DNA of 64,000 nt from G963674685 sp963674685 (GTDB lineage: Bacteria; Lernaellota; Lernaellaia; JACKCT01). Each line of letters begins with the position of its first letter. Position 1 is the stretch's first letter. The notes beneath the pieces were generated by a model that was not told the DNA's origin, searched no databases, and was given only the letters and a program-made list of their open reading frames with translations. The position numbers and the translations under genes were made by a program. Positions 18,411 through 27,461 of this stretch are shown here, piece by piece. Location: the NCBI GenBank assembly GCA_963674685.2, contig CAXXWT010000005.1:682001-746000 (forward strand), given 5' to 3'.

Positions 18411-18530
18411 TTGCGTGTGCCTACGCAAGGCATTTGTGCTTAGTCAAACCGCATGCGACCATCGTCAGGCCAACAAGCAGGGGCGAAGCTCTGCACCCGC
18501 CCGAAACAGGGCGAGCACGGGGGCTTGGAT
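18411..18530. other. Spacer downstream of gatD
   Basis: No gene or repeat recognised. The window from 17922 to 18530 is otherwise occupied by the repeat island described above. Confidence 0.5.
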
Positions 18531-19958
18531 CTACTTCAAATGCCTACACACGAATTCGTCGACCTCGGGCAGGCCGCCCTGCAGGATCAGATAGCCGTTG
18601 TGCGGTTCGCGGCGCGTGATCTCGTGGTTGATCGGCGTGAGCATCATCTCGCGGATTTTTTCCTTGTCGTCGGTCTGACCCAGCACCCAGCACAGCTTCA
18701 TATACGCTGTTTCCGGGATCATGTTGTCCATGGGGATGATGCCCATGTCCAGCAGATCGCGCCCCGTGTCGTACACGTACATCTGCGCGTAGCCCCAGAG
18801 GGTCTGCACGGTCATCACGACGGTCATGCCCTTTTCGATGGCCCGGCGAAGCGCGGGATACAGGGGCTTGTTCACGTGGCCGAGCCCGGTGCCCGCGATC
18901 ACGATGCCGCGATAGCCCAGGTCCGACAGGCCGTCGATGATGTCCGGCTTGAAATTGGGATAGTAGTACTGGATCGTCACCATTTCTTCGAAGGCGTTGT
19001 TGATGACGGGCTTGCGGTTTTTATCCCGCTTCAAATAATCGTCGGTGATGTAATTGAAGTAGCTGCCTTCCGAGTTTTTCTCCAGATGCACGGTGGCCAG
19101 GGGCGTCGCGCCGATAGTGCGAAAAGTCGAGCGGTAGCTGGAATGCATTTTCCGGCAGCGCGTTCCCCGATGCAAAAGATCGTAACTGTCGGATGTGGGG
19201 CCGAACATGCAAAGCATGACCTCTGCGATGTCGCAATCCGACGCGGTGCGCACCGCGTTGCGCAGATTCAGCGCCGCGTCGGACGACGGGCGGTCCGAAC
19301 TGCGCTGACTGCCGACCAACACTATCGGCACCGGCGAGTTTTGCACCATAAAACTCAAAATAGCGCCGGTGTGATGCATGACGTCCGTCCCGTGCCCGAT
19401 GACGATTCCGCTTGCGCCCTTTTCGATTTCCTTGCCGATTTCCACGGCCAGCACCTTGTACTGCTCGGGCCCCATGTTCTCGCTGAACACGCCGAAGAGC
19501 TTTCGCGTTTCCAGGTTGGCGATATCGGCCAGTTCGGGAACGGCGCCGTACAGTTCGCCGGGCGTGAAGGCGGGAATCACCGCGCCGGTGCGGTAATCCA
19601 GGCGGCTGGCGATGGTGCCGCCGGTTCCTAAAAGCGTCACGTTTTTATTTTCCGGTTTACGCGGGAAATCTTTTTCAGGGATTTTGTAAACGGCTTTTCG
19701 ATAGCCGATTTCTTTGGCGGAGGCGATGCGCTTAACGGCGACGCCGACGTTGTAGCCGTTAAAAAGCTTCACGACGATGTGCAGGTCGTCGCAGGTTTCG
19801 CTTCTCGGCAAAAGCACGCCGGTAAACACCGAACCCACGTCGTTGACGATCTCAACTTCCGACCAGACGCCGATCCCGAATTTCTCCAGAGTCTCTTTGG
19901 ATTTACCCTTGTAACCCTGGAATCGGTCTTCGCGCTGCGCAAGCGGGATGCTCATCAT
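18531..19958 (-). CDS. gatD: Glutamyl-tRNA(Gln) amidotransferase subunit D, archaeal type
   Basis: 475 residues. GatD is the asparaginase-like subunit that releases ammonia from an amide donor for GatE, which converts Glu-tRNA(Gln) to Gln-tRNA(Gln). Residues about 20-95 form the small GatD N-terminal beta domain (VEIVNDVGSVFTGVLLP). The asparaginase I-like domain begins with LLGTGGTIASRLDYRTGAV (catalytic Thr near 115) and includes IGHGTDVMHHTG, VGSQRSSDRPSSDA and GTGLGHV. It is preceded by gatE with a one-base TGATG overlap, so the two are cotranslated. GatDE is known as the archaeal system, so its presence among bacterial genes is striking. Confidence 0.94.
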   Translation of the reverse strand: MMSIPLAQREDRFQGYKGKSKETLEKFGIGVWSEVEIVNDVGSVFTGVLLPRSETCDDLHIVVKLFNGYNVGVAVKRIASAKEIGYRKAVYKIPEKDFPRKPENKNVTLLGTGGTIASRLDYRTGAVIPAFTPGELYGAVPELADIANLETRKLFGVFSENMGPEQYKVLAVEIGKEIEKGASGIVIGHGTDVMHHTGAILSFMVQNSPVPIVLVGSQRSSDRPSSDAALNLRNAVRTASDCDIAEVMLCMFGPTSDSYDLLHRGTRCRKMHSSYRSTFRTIGATPLATVHLEKNSEGSYFNYITDDYLKRDKNRKPVINNAFEEMVTIQYYYPNFKPDIIDGLSDLGYRGIVIAGTGLGHVNKPLYPALRRAIEKGMTVVMTVQTLWGYAQMYVYDTGRDLLDMGIIPMDNMIPETAYMKLCWVLGQTDDKEKIREMMLTPINHEITRREPHNGYLILQGGLPEVDEFVCRHLK

Positions 19959-21874
19959 CAGCCCTCCCCCAGCTTGCGGCGGACGTACTCGGCCACGTCT
20001 TTCGCCGCCGCCTTTCCCGCCAGCATGGCGGTCGCTTTTCCCGTGATGTGACGCACGGTTTTGCCGCGCATTCCGTCAGTCATCGCGCCGGACGCGGCCT
20101 TAATCAAAGGTTCAATTTCCGCGTTCCACTTATCACCGTCGACCAGGTCGATGCCTTCAGCTTCCGCGGCTCCGAATGCGTTCAGGCCCGGATTTTGGGC
20201 CATGCGCGCCGCCACGGTCCTGATGCTTTCCACCGGGATCCGCCCGTCGGTATACAGGTCGAAGATTTCGGTCCACTCAGCCATGCCGAGGCGGTCTACG
20301 GGAATGCCCGCGCGTTTTGACGCGCGGCTTCGCTGCCCGATTTCCACGGCGGCCAAAAGGCCGTCCACGCCGGTTTTTTCCACGACGGCGTCCACGATTT
20401 TTGCACCGCCCTTGCGGATCAGATAATGCGTCGTCTCTTCCGGCACCCGCCACGATCCCCAAAGCTCCTCCCGCTCCCATGGCGCGGGTTCAAGCTTGCG
20501 CCGCGCGTCGGCGATACGCTCCGGCGTGATTTTCGTGGGCGGCAAATCCGTATCCGGGTACATGCGGTCCGGCCCGGGCAAAATCCGCTCGAAGGTCGTG
20601 AAGCCGCCCGTAAGAGCCTGCCGGGTTTCCAGCGGGACGCCTTGGGCCGCATCGCCGAAGCGCAGGCGGATTTCCTCGGCCGCCGTCAGGCAGTCCGCCC
20701 GCGGGCCGGCGACCAGAAAAATGTCGTCGCGCTCTTTCGCGCCGAGCTTTTTCCGCAATTTTTCCCGCACGAAGGGCAGGTCGCGGAATTCGGGCAGCGC
20801 ATCGCCGCCAAGGACGTTGGGAGACTTGTCCAGGCACGCGATGACGCGGATGCGCCCGGACAGTTCATCCAGAAATGTAATGCCCTGCTGCGTGGGATGC
20901 TGCGCCAGTTCGCGCACACCCTCGACGCGCACGCCGTAAATCACGTCGTCGCCTGCAACGTCCCGTGGAAAACCGAAAGCCTCGCGCAGGCAGATATCGC
21001 CCACGTCCGCTGAGTTCATGCGCACGGCGCCCGGCGAATCGATGCCTCGGGCGCGAAGCTCATCGCGCATTTTGAGCAGGTTAACTTGGCGGATCGCTTC
21101 ATTATGCACCAGCTTCGCGGCGTACGCCGCGCGGGGCACGCCTTTGATCTCCACGCGGTTTCCGCCCCGTACGCTGACGTTGATGTCCTGGCGTCCCGCG
21201 CCCATGCCGGTGCGCACGCGCCCGGTGGACCGGGCCACGAGGCTGCACAGGTTAATGGCGTCGCGCACTTCATGCGGATTGCGAAGCTCCGCGCCGGTGA
21301 CGGTTTCGGTCAGCGGCACCCCGAGGCGATCGGTGCGAAAAACGATGCGATGGCCGATGTCCTCGACTTCCCGGCAGGAATCTTCCTCGATGGAAACGTG
21401 CGTGACGGTGAGCTTGCGTTCTTTGAAGGGAATCCACCCGTTGACGGCGACGATGGCGGTGCGCTGAAAGCCCGTGGGAATGCTGCCGTCCAGATATTGT
21501 TTACGCGCGATGTGGAGCTCGTCGATGATGTCCATGTTCATCGCCAGGCATAGCTGAATGGCGATGTCGACAGCCTCCTGATTGACCAAAAAAGGCGGCG
21601 TGTCGTCCATTTCGTAGGTGCAGACGTTCAGGCGGTTGAGGAGATAGAGAATCTCCTTTTTCGTCTTGAACTCCATGAGGGCCGTGCCGTCGTACTCTCC
21701 GAGTTCCGACAAGGTCGGCCGCATGTGACGCAGGATTTCCCCGTCGTGCGTGGTTGTATAAAGACCGGCGGGGCAGCGGCAAAATAATTTCTCCGCCGTC
21801 AGGAGTTGCTGATGAACTTCCAGGCCGGAAATAAAGCCTACGTTCTCATAGTCCAGTTGATCGATCATTTTCAC
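19958..21874 (-). CDS. gatE: Glutamyl-tRNA(Gln) amidotransferase subunit E, archaeal type
   Basis: 638 residues, close to the usual GatE length. The GatB/E cradle begins VGFISGLEVHQQLLTAEKLFCRCP. Kinase-site motifs include GSIPTGFQRTAIV, SIEEDSCREVED and RVRTGMGAGRQDINVSV. An inserted GAD domain, found in GatE and not GatB, covers about residues 300-420 (REAFGFPRDVAGDDVIYGVRVEGV). LPGPDRMYPDTDLPP follows near 455. The C-terminal helical and YqeY-like tail (QNPGLNAFGAAEAEGID) contacts tRNA. It activates and transamidates misacylated Glu-tRNA(Gln) with GatD. The pair stands alone between repeat-containing spacers. Confidence 0.95.
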   Translation of the reverse strand: MKMIDQLDYENVGFISGLEVHQQLLTAEKLFCRCPAGLYTTTHDGEILRHMRPTLSELGEYDGTALMEFKTKKEILYLLNRLNVCTYEMDDTPPFLVNQEAVDIAIQLCLAMNMDIIDELHIARKQYLDGSIPTGFQRTAIVAVNGWIPFKERKLTVTHVSIEEDSCREVEDIGHRIVFRTDRLGVPLTETVTGAELRNPHEVRDAINLCSLVARSTGRVRTGMGAGRQDINVSVRGGNRVEIKGVPRAAYAAKLVHNEAIRQVNLLKMRDELRARGIDSPGAVRMNSADVGDICLREAFGFPRDVAGDDVIYGVRVEGVRELAQHPTQQGITFLDELSGRIRVIACLDKSPNVLGGDALPEFRDLPFVREKLRKKLGAKERDDIFLVAGPRADCLTAAEEIRLRFGDAAQGVPLETRQALTGGFTTFERILPGPDRMYPDTDLPPTKITPERIADARRKLEPAPWEREELWGSWRVPEETTHYLIRKGGAKIVDAVVEKTGVDGLLAAVEIGQRSRASKRAGIPVDRLGMAEWTEIFDLYTDGRIPVESIRTVAARMAQNPGLNAFGAAEAEGIDLVDGDKWNAEIEPLIKAASGAMTDGMRGKTVRHITGKATAMLAGKAAAKDVAEYVRRKLGEG

Positions 21875-22427
21875 CCCGGGGGCGCATATGGCGAATCCGC
21901 GGTATGCTAGTCTTGCCCATGCAATGTGTCAAAATGATACGGGGAAATTCAAAATTTTCTCTTGAAGGGAAAATGGTCGGTTTCAGCCAATGATCTTTCG
22001 TCCCGATGGGACGAAATGGTGTTTGCGAATCTTTAAAAACCCCGGATAATGGGACTGTCGATAAAGGAAAAACGTTCAATTCTTGTCATTCCGACCGTAG
22101 CGAAGCGTAGTGGAGGAATCCCTTCAATGAGGCGCTCTTGTCTTGCCATGATGCACACGCCAAAACTATACACACGCATCTTTTAAGGGATTCCTCGACT
22201 ACGCTCGGAATGACAAGGACGACACTCACTAAAAAGATTTTTTCGACTTAAGCTAAAGCTCCACTTGAAATGGCAATCTGCGCAATCGATACTATCAGAA
22301 AGACAAATGAAATCCATAAACCGAGTCACTGGCAAGGCTTTGAAATGGTGGCGATTCGAAAAATCGTGTGCTAATATTTGCGCCATCCGAAGGAGCCATT
22401 TTTCACCAATCATAAGGGGATGCGGTT
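21875..22427. other. Long intergenic region upstream of gatE and the oxoamine synthase gene
   Basis: Divergent promoter region of about 550 bases with no gene. It contains the inverted repeat element at 22082-22217. The rest shows no conserved pattern that I can name. Confidence 0.5.
22082..22217. repeat. Inverted-repeat element (TGTCATTCCGAG type)
   Basis: The left arm (22082-22124) begins CTTGTCATTCCGA and ends GGAATCCCTT. The right arm (22185-22217) is its complement, starting AAGGGATTCC. The left arm has about ten extra bases. Similar TCATTCCGAG/GGAATC repeats are widespread in environmental bacterial genomes. Another degenerate copy is at about 4805-4860. Confidence 0.8.
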
Positions 22428-23606
22428 ATGGCTGATAAATTTGCGTTCATCGACGAGGAAATGGAGCGCCTTCAAAACGAGGGCCTGAAAATCAACCTGC
22501 GCACCATGGGTTCGGTTCCCGACGGCTGGATGGTCGTGGACGGGCATAAGGTCCTGAATTTCTGCACCAACAACTACCTGGGCCTGGCCAACAATCCGGC
22601 CATGAAAAAAGCCTCCATCGAAGCGGTGGAAAAATGGGGAGTCGGCCCGGCGGCGGTGCGCTCCATCGCCGGCACGCAGGATCTGCACGTCGAACTGGAA
22701 AAACGCCTGGCGAAATTCAAGGGCGTGGAAGACGCGCTTTTCGTGCAAAGCGGATTCTGCGCGAATCAGGCGGCGGTTCCCCCGCTGGTAGGCAAGGAAG
22801 ACTGCATTTTTTCCGACGCCCTCAACCACGCGAGCATTATCGACGGCTGCCGGCTTTCCCGGGCGAAAATCCTGGTGTTCAAGCACGGCGACCCGGCGGA
22901 CTGTGAGCGCGTGGTCAAGGAAAACATCGGCAACTACCGCCGCGCCATGCTGATATCCGACGGCGTGTTTTCCATGGACGGCGATCTGGCGCCCCTGGAT
23001 AAATATTATGAGGTCGCCGAGAAATACGGCTGCATCACCATGGTCGACGACGCGCACGGCGAAGGCGTCATGGGCAAGGGCAAAGGCATCGTGGCCCACT
23101 TCGGCCTGGAAGGGAAAATCGACATCGAGGTCGGCACGTTGTCCAAGGCTTTCGGCGCCGTGGGCGGCGTCATCGCCGGCAAAAAACGCATCGTGGATTT
23201 CATCCGGCAAAAAGCCAGGCCCTTCCTCTTTTCCTCGGCGACCACGCCGGCGGACACGGCGGCGTGCCTGGCGGCGGTGGATATCCTGGAATCTTCCACC
23301 GAACTGGTGGACCGCCTGTGGGAAAACGCGAGGATTTTCAAAGAAGGCATGAAGAATTTGGGATTCGACACCGGCGCCACGCAAACCCCTATCGTTCCGG
23401 TCATGCTCGGGGAAGCGCCGCTGGCGCAAAAATTCTCGAAACGCCTTTTCGAAGAGGGCGTTTTCGCCATGGCGATCAATTTCCCCACGGTGCCGAAAGG
23501 CCAGGCGCGCATCCGCGTCATGAATACCGCCGCGCACACGAAAGAAGATCTGGAGAGGGCTCTGGAGATTTTCTCTAAAATCGGCAAGGAGCTGGGAGTG
23601 ATTTAA
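22428..23606 (+). CDS. kbl: PLP-dependent alpha-oxoamine synthase, probably glycine C-acetyltransferase
   Basis: 392 residues, ATG preceded by GGGGA. This fold-type I enzyme condenses an amino acid with an acyl-CoA. As 2-amino-3-ketobutyrate CoA ligase (KBL) it joins threonine catabolism to glycine and acetyl-CoA. Landmarks are FCTNNYLGLANNP (46-58), SIAGTQDLHVELE (79-91), ISDGVFSMDGD (176-186), DDAHGEGVMG (207-216) and GTLSKAFG with the PLP Lys240. The short N-terminus and SATTPADTAACLAA segment fit KBL better than BioF, but 8-amino-7-oxononanoate synthase activity cannot be excluded. No threonine dehydrogenase or biotin gene is adjacent. Confidence 0.85.
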   Translation: MADKFAFIDEEMERLQNEGLKINLRTMGSVPDGWMVVDGHKVLNFCTNNYLGLANNPAMKKASIEAVEKWGVGPAAVRSIAGTQDLHVELEKRLAKFKGVEDALFVQSGFCANQAAVPPLVGKEDCIFSDALNHASIIDGCRLSRAKILVFKHGDPADCERVVKENIGNYRRAMLISDGVFSMDGDLAPLDKYYEVAEKYGCITMVDDAHGEGVMGKGKGIVAHFGLEGKIDIEVGTLSKAFGAVGGVIAGKKRIVDFIRQKARPFLFSSATTPADTAACLAAVDILESSTELVDRLWENARIFKEGMKNLGFDTGATQTPIVPVMLGEAPLAQKFSKRLFEEGVFAMAINFPTVPKGQARIRVMNTAAHTKEDLERALEIFSKIGKELGVI

Positions 23607-23887
23607 AAGGCTGAAAGAGAAAACAGGAAGGCTGATTTTCGCAACGCGAGTGTGGATAGTTTGTTCGAGTCACACTTGCTCCAAAGGATATGCGTTTTTG
23701 CCACTTCCCAAAAACGAGCTACAAGAGTATTTTGCAGCGGAAGCCTGGGAATCCTCGCTCTGAATTGGATTCGGCCATAATCGACAACTCCAAAAAAGGT
23801 CGGGATATTCACTCTTGACTGAATAAAGCGACCGCTTGGTTTGCAGCCGAGTTTGGAGACAATATTTTCTTTTTTGGGGAGGAATAA
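23607..23887. other. Intergenic spacer
   Basis: About 280 bases with no gene or clear repeat. The leader of the FG-GAP lipoprotein gene ends in TTGGGGAGGAATAA, an excellent ribosome binding site. Confidence 0.5.
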
Positions 23888-26782
23888 ATGAGATCATCAA
23901 AGTTTGCAATTGCGGCGATTTTAATTTTATTCCTCGTTGCCCTATCCGGATTTATGGTTTCCTGCGGGGATGATGACGACGACTCTGCCGCGGATAATGA
24001 CGACGATTCCACCGCGGACGACGATGACTCCGCTTCGGACGACGATGACTCCGCCTCCGACGACGACTCCGCCGCGGACGACGATGACTCCGCTTCGGAC
24101 GACGACTCCGCCGCGGACGACGATACATCCGATTGTACGATCGATGAAGATTGTAATGACAATGTGTTCTGCAACGGCGACGAGACATGCAGCGAATCCG
24201 GCTCATGCGTGGCGGGCGGCAATCCCTGCTTTGGCGAAACGCCTTTCTGCGACGAAACCAATGACCTGTGCTTTGAATGCGAGACAAATGCGGACTGTGA
24301 AGATGATGCTTTCTGCAACGGCGATGAGACATGCAGCGCCTCCGGCGCCTGCGTGGCGGGCAGCGACCCGTGCATCGATCCTGACTTTCCGAACTGCAAC
24401 GAAACCTCCAATGAGTGCGAAGAAGTAGAAAAACAGCCTTTGAGCAGAACCGTGACGGCATTGAGCAAAGCCGAGGAAATGACCTGGCTGTTGCCGAGAG
24501 TTAATCCGCACGTTATCGGCTGGATCCGGGATGATGAGGCTCAAGACCGCGCGGAAATGGGCATAGTTGCGGACATGCTGGCCACGAATGAAGACAACGG
24601 CAGGTTAATCGAGGCGGTTAACGGAGACGTTGATGGCGACGGAAAAGACGAAATTGTAGTCGCATCGATTTATACACACCACCAAAATCCGAGTTGTAAT
24701 ATTGACCATATCAGAATCACCATTGTCGACGATGCCGATAACGGATTTTTGGCGCTCGATTCGATAGATACCTACGATATGGTCATCCCCGAATTGGCGC
24801 TCAATGCCTCTTTCTACTTCGCCGATATTGCGCTGGGAGACTTTGACGGCGACAACAAACAGGAAATCGCGCTTTCAGGCAGCATCGGCTACATTGATGC
24901 TGACGACGAACCGGTTACGTCCGTTACGTCGATATTCTGGGTTTTCGACGATGCTGAAAATAATTTTGCCGAATTACACAAAGAGAATTCTATCGGCCCC
25001 GACGTCTACAGTATGACAATTGCGTCCGGGGATTTCGACGGGGATGAAAAAGACGAAATCGTGGTGATGGGTAAAGACGGAACCTCGATGCAAGCCTGGG
25101 CGTACGACGACCATGACGCCGGATATGTCCAGCTTTACAATTGGCGCGATACAGCCGAAATCTTTTGCGATTCGGCCACTTACGGCAACGTCGCCATTGC
25201 CGATGTGGACGGCGACAGCGTCGATGAGATCATTTTCCTCGGAAATCCAAACCCCGGCGCCATTTACTGGGAAGTCTATAAATTTGCAGGAGGAACCAGT
25301 TTCAGCCGGATTAAAAGCGAGCTACAGGTTCCAAGCAGCGGCATATTTTTCGACGGCTCGGACGCGCCTGCCATCAGGACCGGCGACTTTGACGGCAATG
25401 GCAAGCAGGATGTGATTGCCGGGGTGTCCATCAGCAATCCGGGAAGATGGCAAACGCTTTATTATATCCCGTCCTCCGACGCGGGCGGTCTCCTGGAATT
25501 AGGCCATACAGCAAGGATGCATATCGCCGTCGGCGACTCGGACCGGGACGGGCTTGACGAGATCCTGATTGCCCGCCCTGAGGAAGTTTCCGTTAACAAT
25601 TACCAATACCTCATCGAGCAATGGGAATATGAGCTTCAAGGCACACAAATCGTGTTTAATATGTACGATAGCTGGGCTGAAAACTTCACTCCGGAATTTG
25701 ACCTCTATGGCAATGCCATACTTCCGCATCCGCTAATGGCGATGGGCGACTATGACGGCGACAACATGGTGGTAAAATACACCGGCGAGCACTGGATCAG
25801 CGTGACCGATCCGAGAATCGTTGTGGCCATGGCCATGCCGCCGGTCTGGAACGGCATTACCCAGGATTATGGAAGCACTTACGCGGGATTCGGCGAAAGC
25901 AGTTCATATTCGGAAGATCGTTCCACCGAAGTAACGGTCAGTGCGGGAATCACGATTTCAGTTTCCGGCGGCGATCCCTTCGGCATCATCGAAGTGGAGG
26001 CCAGCACGGCCCTGGAAATGGAGTTTTCGAAGACTCAAACCACGACCAACTCCGTTTCCCTTGGCATCAGGCGTTATGCTTACTGGAATGAAGACGAGCC
26101 GGACAACTACGTGGTTTTTGCCGCAACGCGCTACCACTGCTATAAATACGAAATCATCAGGCATCCGAACCCGGAGTACCTAACCGATGAAAATAAATTC
26201 ATCACTATCGATGTTCCCCTGGAAACCAACACGTTCAAACAAACAGTCGCCGCTTATAACGACGGTGGAACATACATGCCTATAGGCGATGAAACTTTCC
26301 GGCACACATTGGGCGACCCCGGCAGCTATCGCACCAGAGGCGAGATGGCAGATATCCTATACACCGATAACGGAGACCTTCCCGGGCCGATCTACGACAG
26401 CGAACTAGGATCATCAGGATGGTCCATGCCGCCGCAGGGATATCCCCTGATTCCCGTTGATTTGGGCGGGGCCGGCGGCACCGAACTCTCCATCGAAATC
26501 TCGGAGGACAACTCCTCTGCGACATCCTTGAGTCTTGGCGTCACCATGGCCGCGGGCCTTAGCGTGGCCGGAGTGGGATTCGAGGCAAGCGTGGGCGTCG
26601 CGGGAGCGGAAGCCTATTCCGTCACAGTAGGCGACAGTACAACTTACGACGGAAGCGTGGGCGAAATTCACCAGGATTATTACGACGATTACTACTACAA
26701 TTTCGGATTGTTCGTTTATAATTTCATGCGTGAAGACGGAATGAAATACCAAATCATGGATTGGGTCGTCGACATTCCCTGA
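23888..26782 (+). CDS. FG-GAP repeat lipoprotein with Asp-rich linker and Cys-rich module
   Basis: 964 residues. Lipobox GFMVSC places the acyl Cys at 26. Residues 28-80 are an Asp/Ser/Ala linker, followed by two short Cys modules with the FCNGDETC core also seen in the 28.7-kb and 43-52-kb proteins. From about 240 to 560 there are at least six FG-GAP/VCBS-like Ca-binding blades (GDVDGDGKDEIVV, GDFDGDNKQEIAL, GDFDGDEKDEIVV, ADVDGDSVDEII, GDFDGNGKQDV, GDSDRDGLDEIL). The last 300 residues alternate Ser/Thr with hydrophobics (SVSGGDPFGIIEVEASTALE; SLSLGVTMAAGLSVAGVGFE), suggesting long beta-hairpins as in aerolysin-type pore formers; that is inference only. Expected on the cell surface. Confidence 0.8.
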   Translation: MRSSKFAIAAILILFLVALSGFMVSCGDDDDDSAADNDDDSTADDDDSASDDDDSASDDDSAADDDDSASDDDSAADDDTSDCTIDEDCNDNVFCNGDETCSESGSCVAGGNPCFGETPFCDETNDLCFECETNADCEDDAFCNGDETCSASGACVAGSDPCIDPDFPNCNETSNECEEVEKQPLSRTVTALSKAEEMTWLLPRVNPHVIGWIRDDEAQDRAEMGIVADMLATNEDNGRLIEAVNGDVDGDGKDEIVVASIYTHHQNPSCNIDHIRITIVDDADNGFLALDSIDTYDMVIPELALNASFYFADIALGDFDGDNKQEIALSGSIGYIDADDEPVTSVTSIFWVFDDAENNFAELHKENSIGPDVYSMTIASGDFDGDEKDEIVVMGKDGTSMQAWAYDDHDAGYVQLYNWRDTAEIFCDSATYGNVAIADVDGDSVDEIIFLGNPNPGAIYWEVYKFAGGTSFSRIKSELQVPSSGIFFDGSDAPAIRTGDFDGNGKQDVIAGVSISNPGRWQTLYYIPSSDAGGLLELGHTARMHIAVGDSDRDGLDEILIARPEEVSVNNYQYLIEQWEYELQGTQIVFNMYDSWAENFTPEFDLYGNAILPHPLMAMGDYDGDNMVVKYTGEHWISVTDPRIVVAMAMPPVWNGITQDYGSTYAGFGESSSYSEDRSTEVTVSAGITISVSGGDPFGIIEVEASTALEMEFSKTQTTTNSVSLGIRRYAYWNEDEPDNYVVFAATRYHCYKYEIIRHPNPEYLTDENKFITIDVPLETNTFKQTVAAYNDGGTYMPIGDETFRHTLGDPGSYRTRGEMADILYTDNGDLPGPIYDSELGSSGWSMPPQGYPLIPVDLGGAGGTELSIEISEDNSSATSLSLGVTMAAGLSVAGVGFEASVGVAGAEAYSVTVGDSTTYDGSVGEIHQDYYDDYYYNFGLFVYNFMREDGMKYQIMDWVVDIP

Positions 26783-27041
26783 TTATTCAAGTACGGCAGC
26801 TCTCGATGAATCAATTTTCATCTTCCGTTTCAACCTTTGAAAACCGAGGATTTTTGTAAGAAAACATTACATTATTTCTTGTTCCCGCCTTTTCCCTTCC
26901 CGATACCCTGCGCCTCAAAATAACCGACAACTCATTGATATCATTGAAGTATCTGCTCAAGCTTTCAGGCGGCCCCGATCTTGCAATTCAATTGAGGCGA
27001 GTTTGCGTTTCATGCAGGTCTTTATCATGCGGGGAATCAAG
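26783..27041. other. Intergenic spacer
   Basis: About 260 bases between co-directional genes. No repeat, hairpin terminator or small gene could be supported. Confidence 0.4.
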
Positions 27042-27446
27042 ATGTCTAAGCTTTCGGTTTTGCTGTGGTTGGTCGTTTTCGTGGCCGTTATTCCGATGAC
27101 CGCCGGCGCGGATACGCAGGAAATCCGCCAACTCGCCAATCTGGCGATCGACCACGCCGATGATATGCTCCTGGCGGCGGAACAATTATTTCATGAAAAA
27201 ATCGTCGCCGGGCAGTGGTATCCGCCCGAGCTGAACGGGGACGAAGTCATCAGGTTCCTCGACCAGGAAAAGACCGCCCGCGAATGGCTGCAACTCGCCG
27301 ACAAAGTTCACGAAAAAGCGTGGGATGATCTGATTGACGGTCAATTCAACCGGAGCATACGTAAATCTCACCGCACCATCATCATCGCCAAACTTCTGAT
27401 TGAAAAAGCCGATCGGCAGAAACTGGCTTCATTAACTCTGAGGTAG
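27042..27446 (+). CDS. Small secreted helical protein of unknown function
   Basis: 134 residues from ATG 27042, preceded by GGGGA six bases upstream; the frame opens earlier at a TTG (27003). Residues 1-22 are a Sec signal peptide (LLWLVVFVAVIPMTAGA). The mature part is all-helical and charged (EIRQLANLAIDHADDMLLAAEQLF, then HEKAWDDLIDGQFNRSIRKSH). I recognise no family. It converges on the oxidoreductase gene with only 15 bases between stops. Confidence 0.65.
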   Translation: MSKLSVLLWLVVFVAVIPMTAGADTQEIRQLANLAIDHADDMLLAAEQLFHEKIVAGQWYPPELNGDEVIRFLDQEKTAREWLQLADKVHEKAWDDLIDGQFNRSIRKSHRTIIIAKLLIEKADRQKLASLTLR

Positions 27447-27461
27447 CCTCTGGAGGATTAT

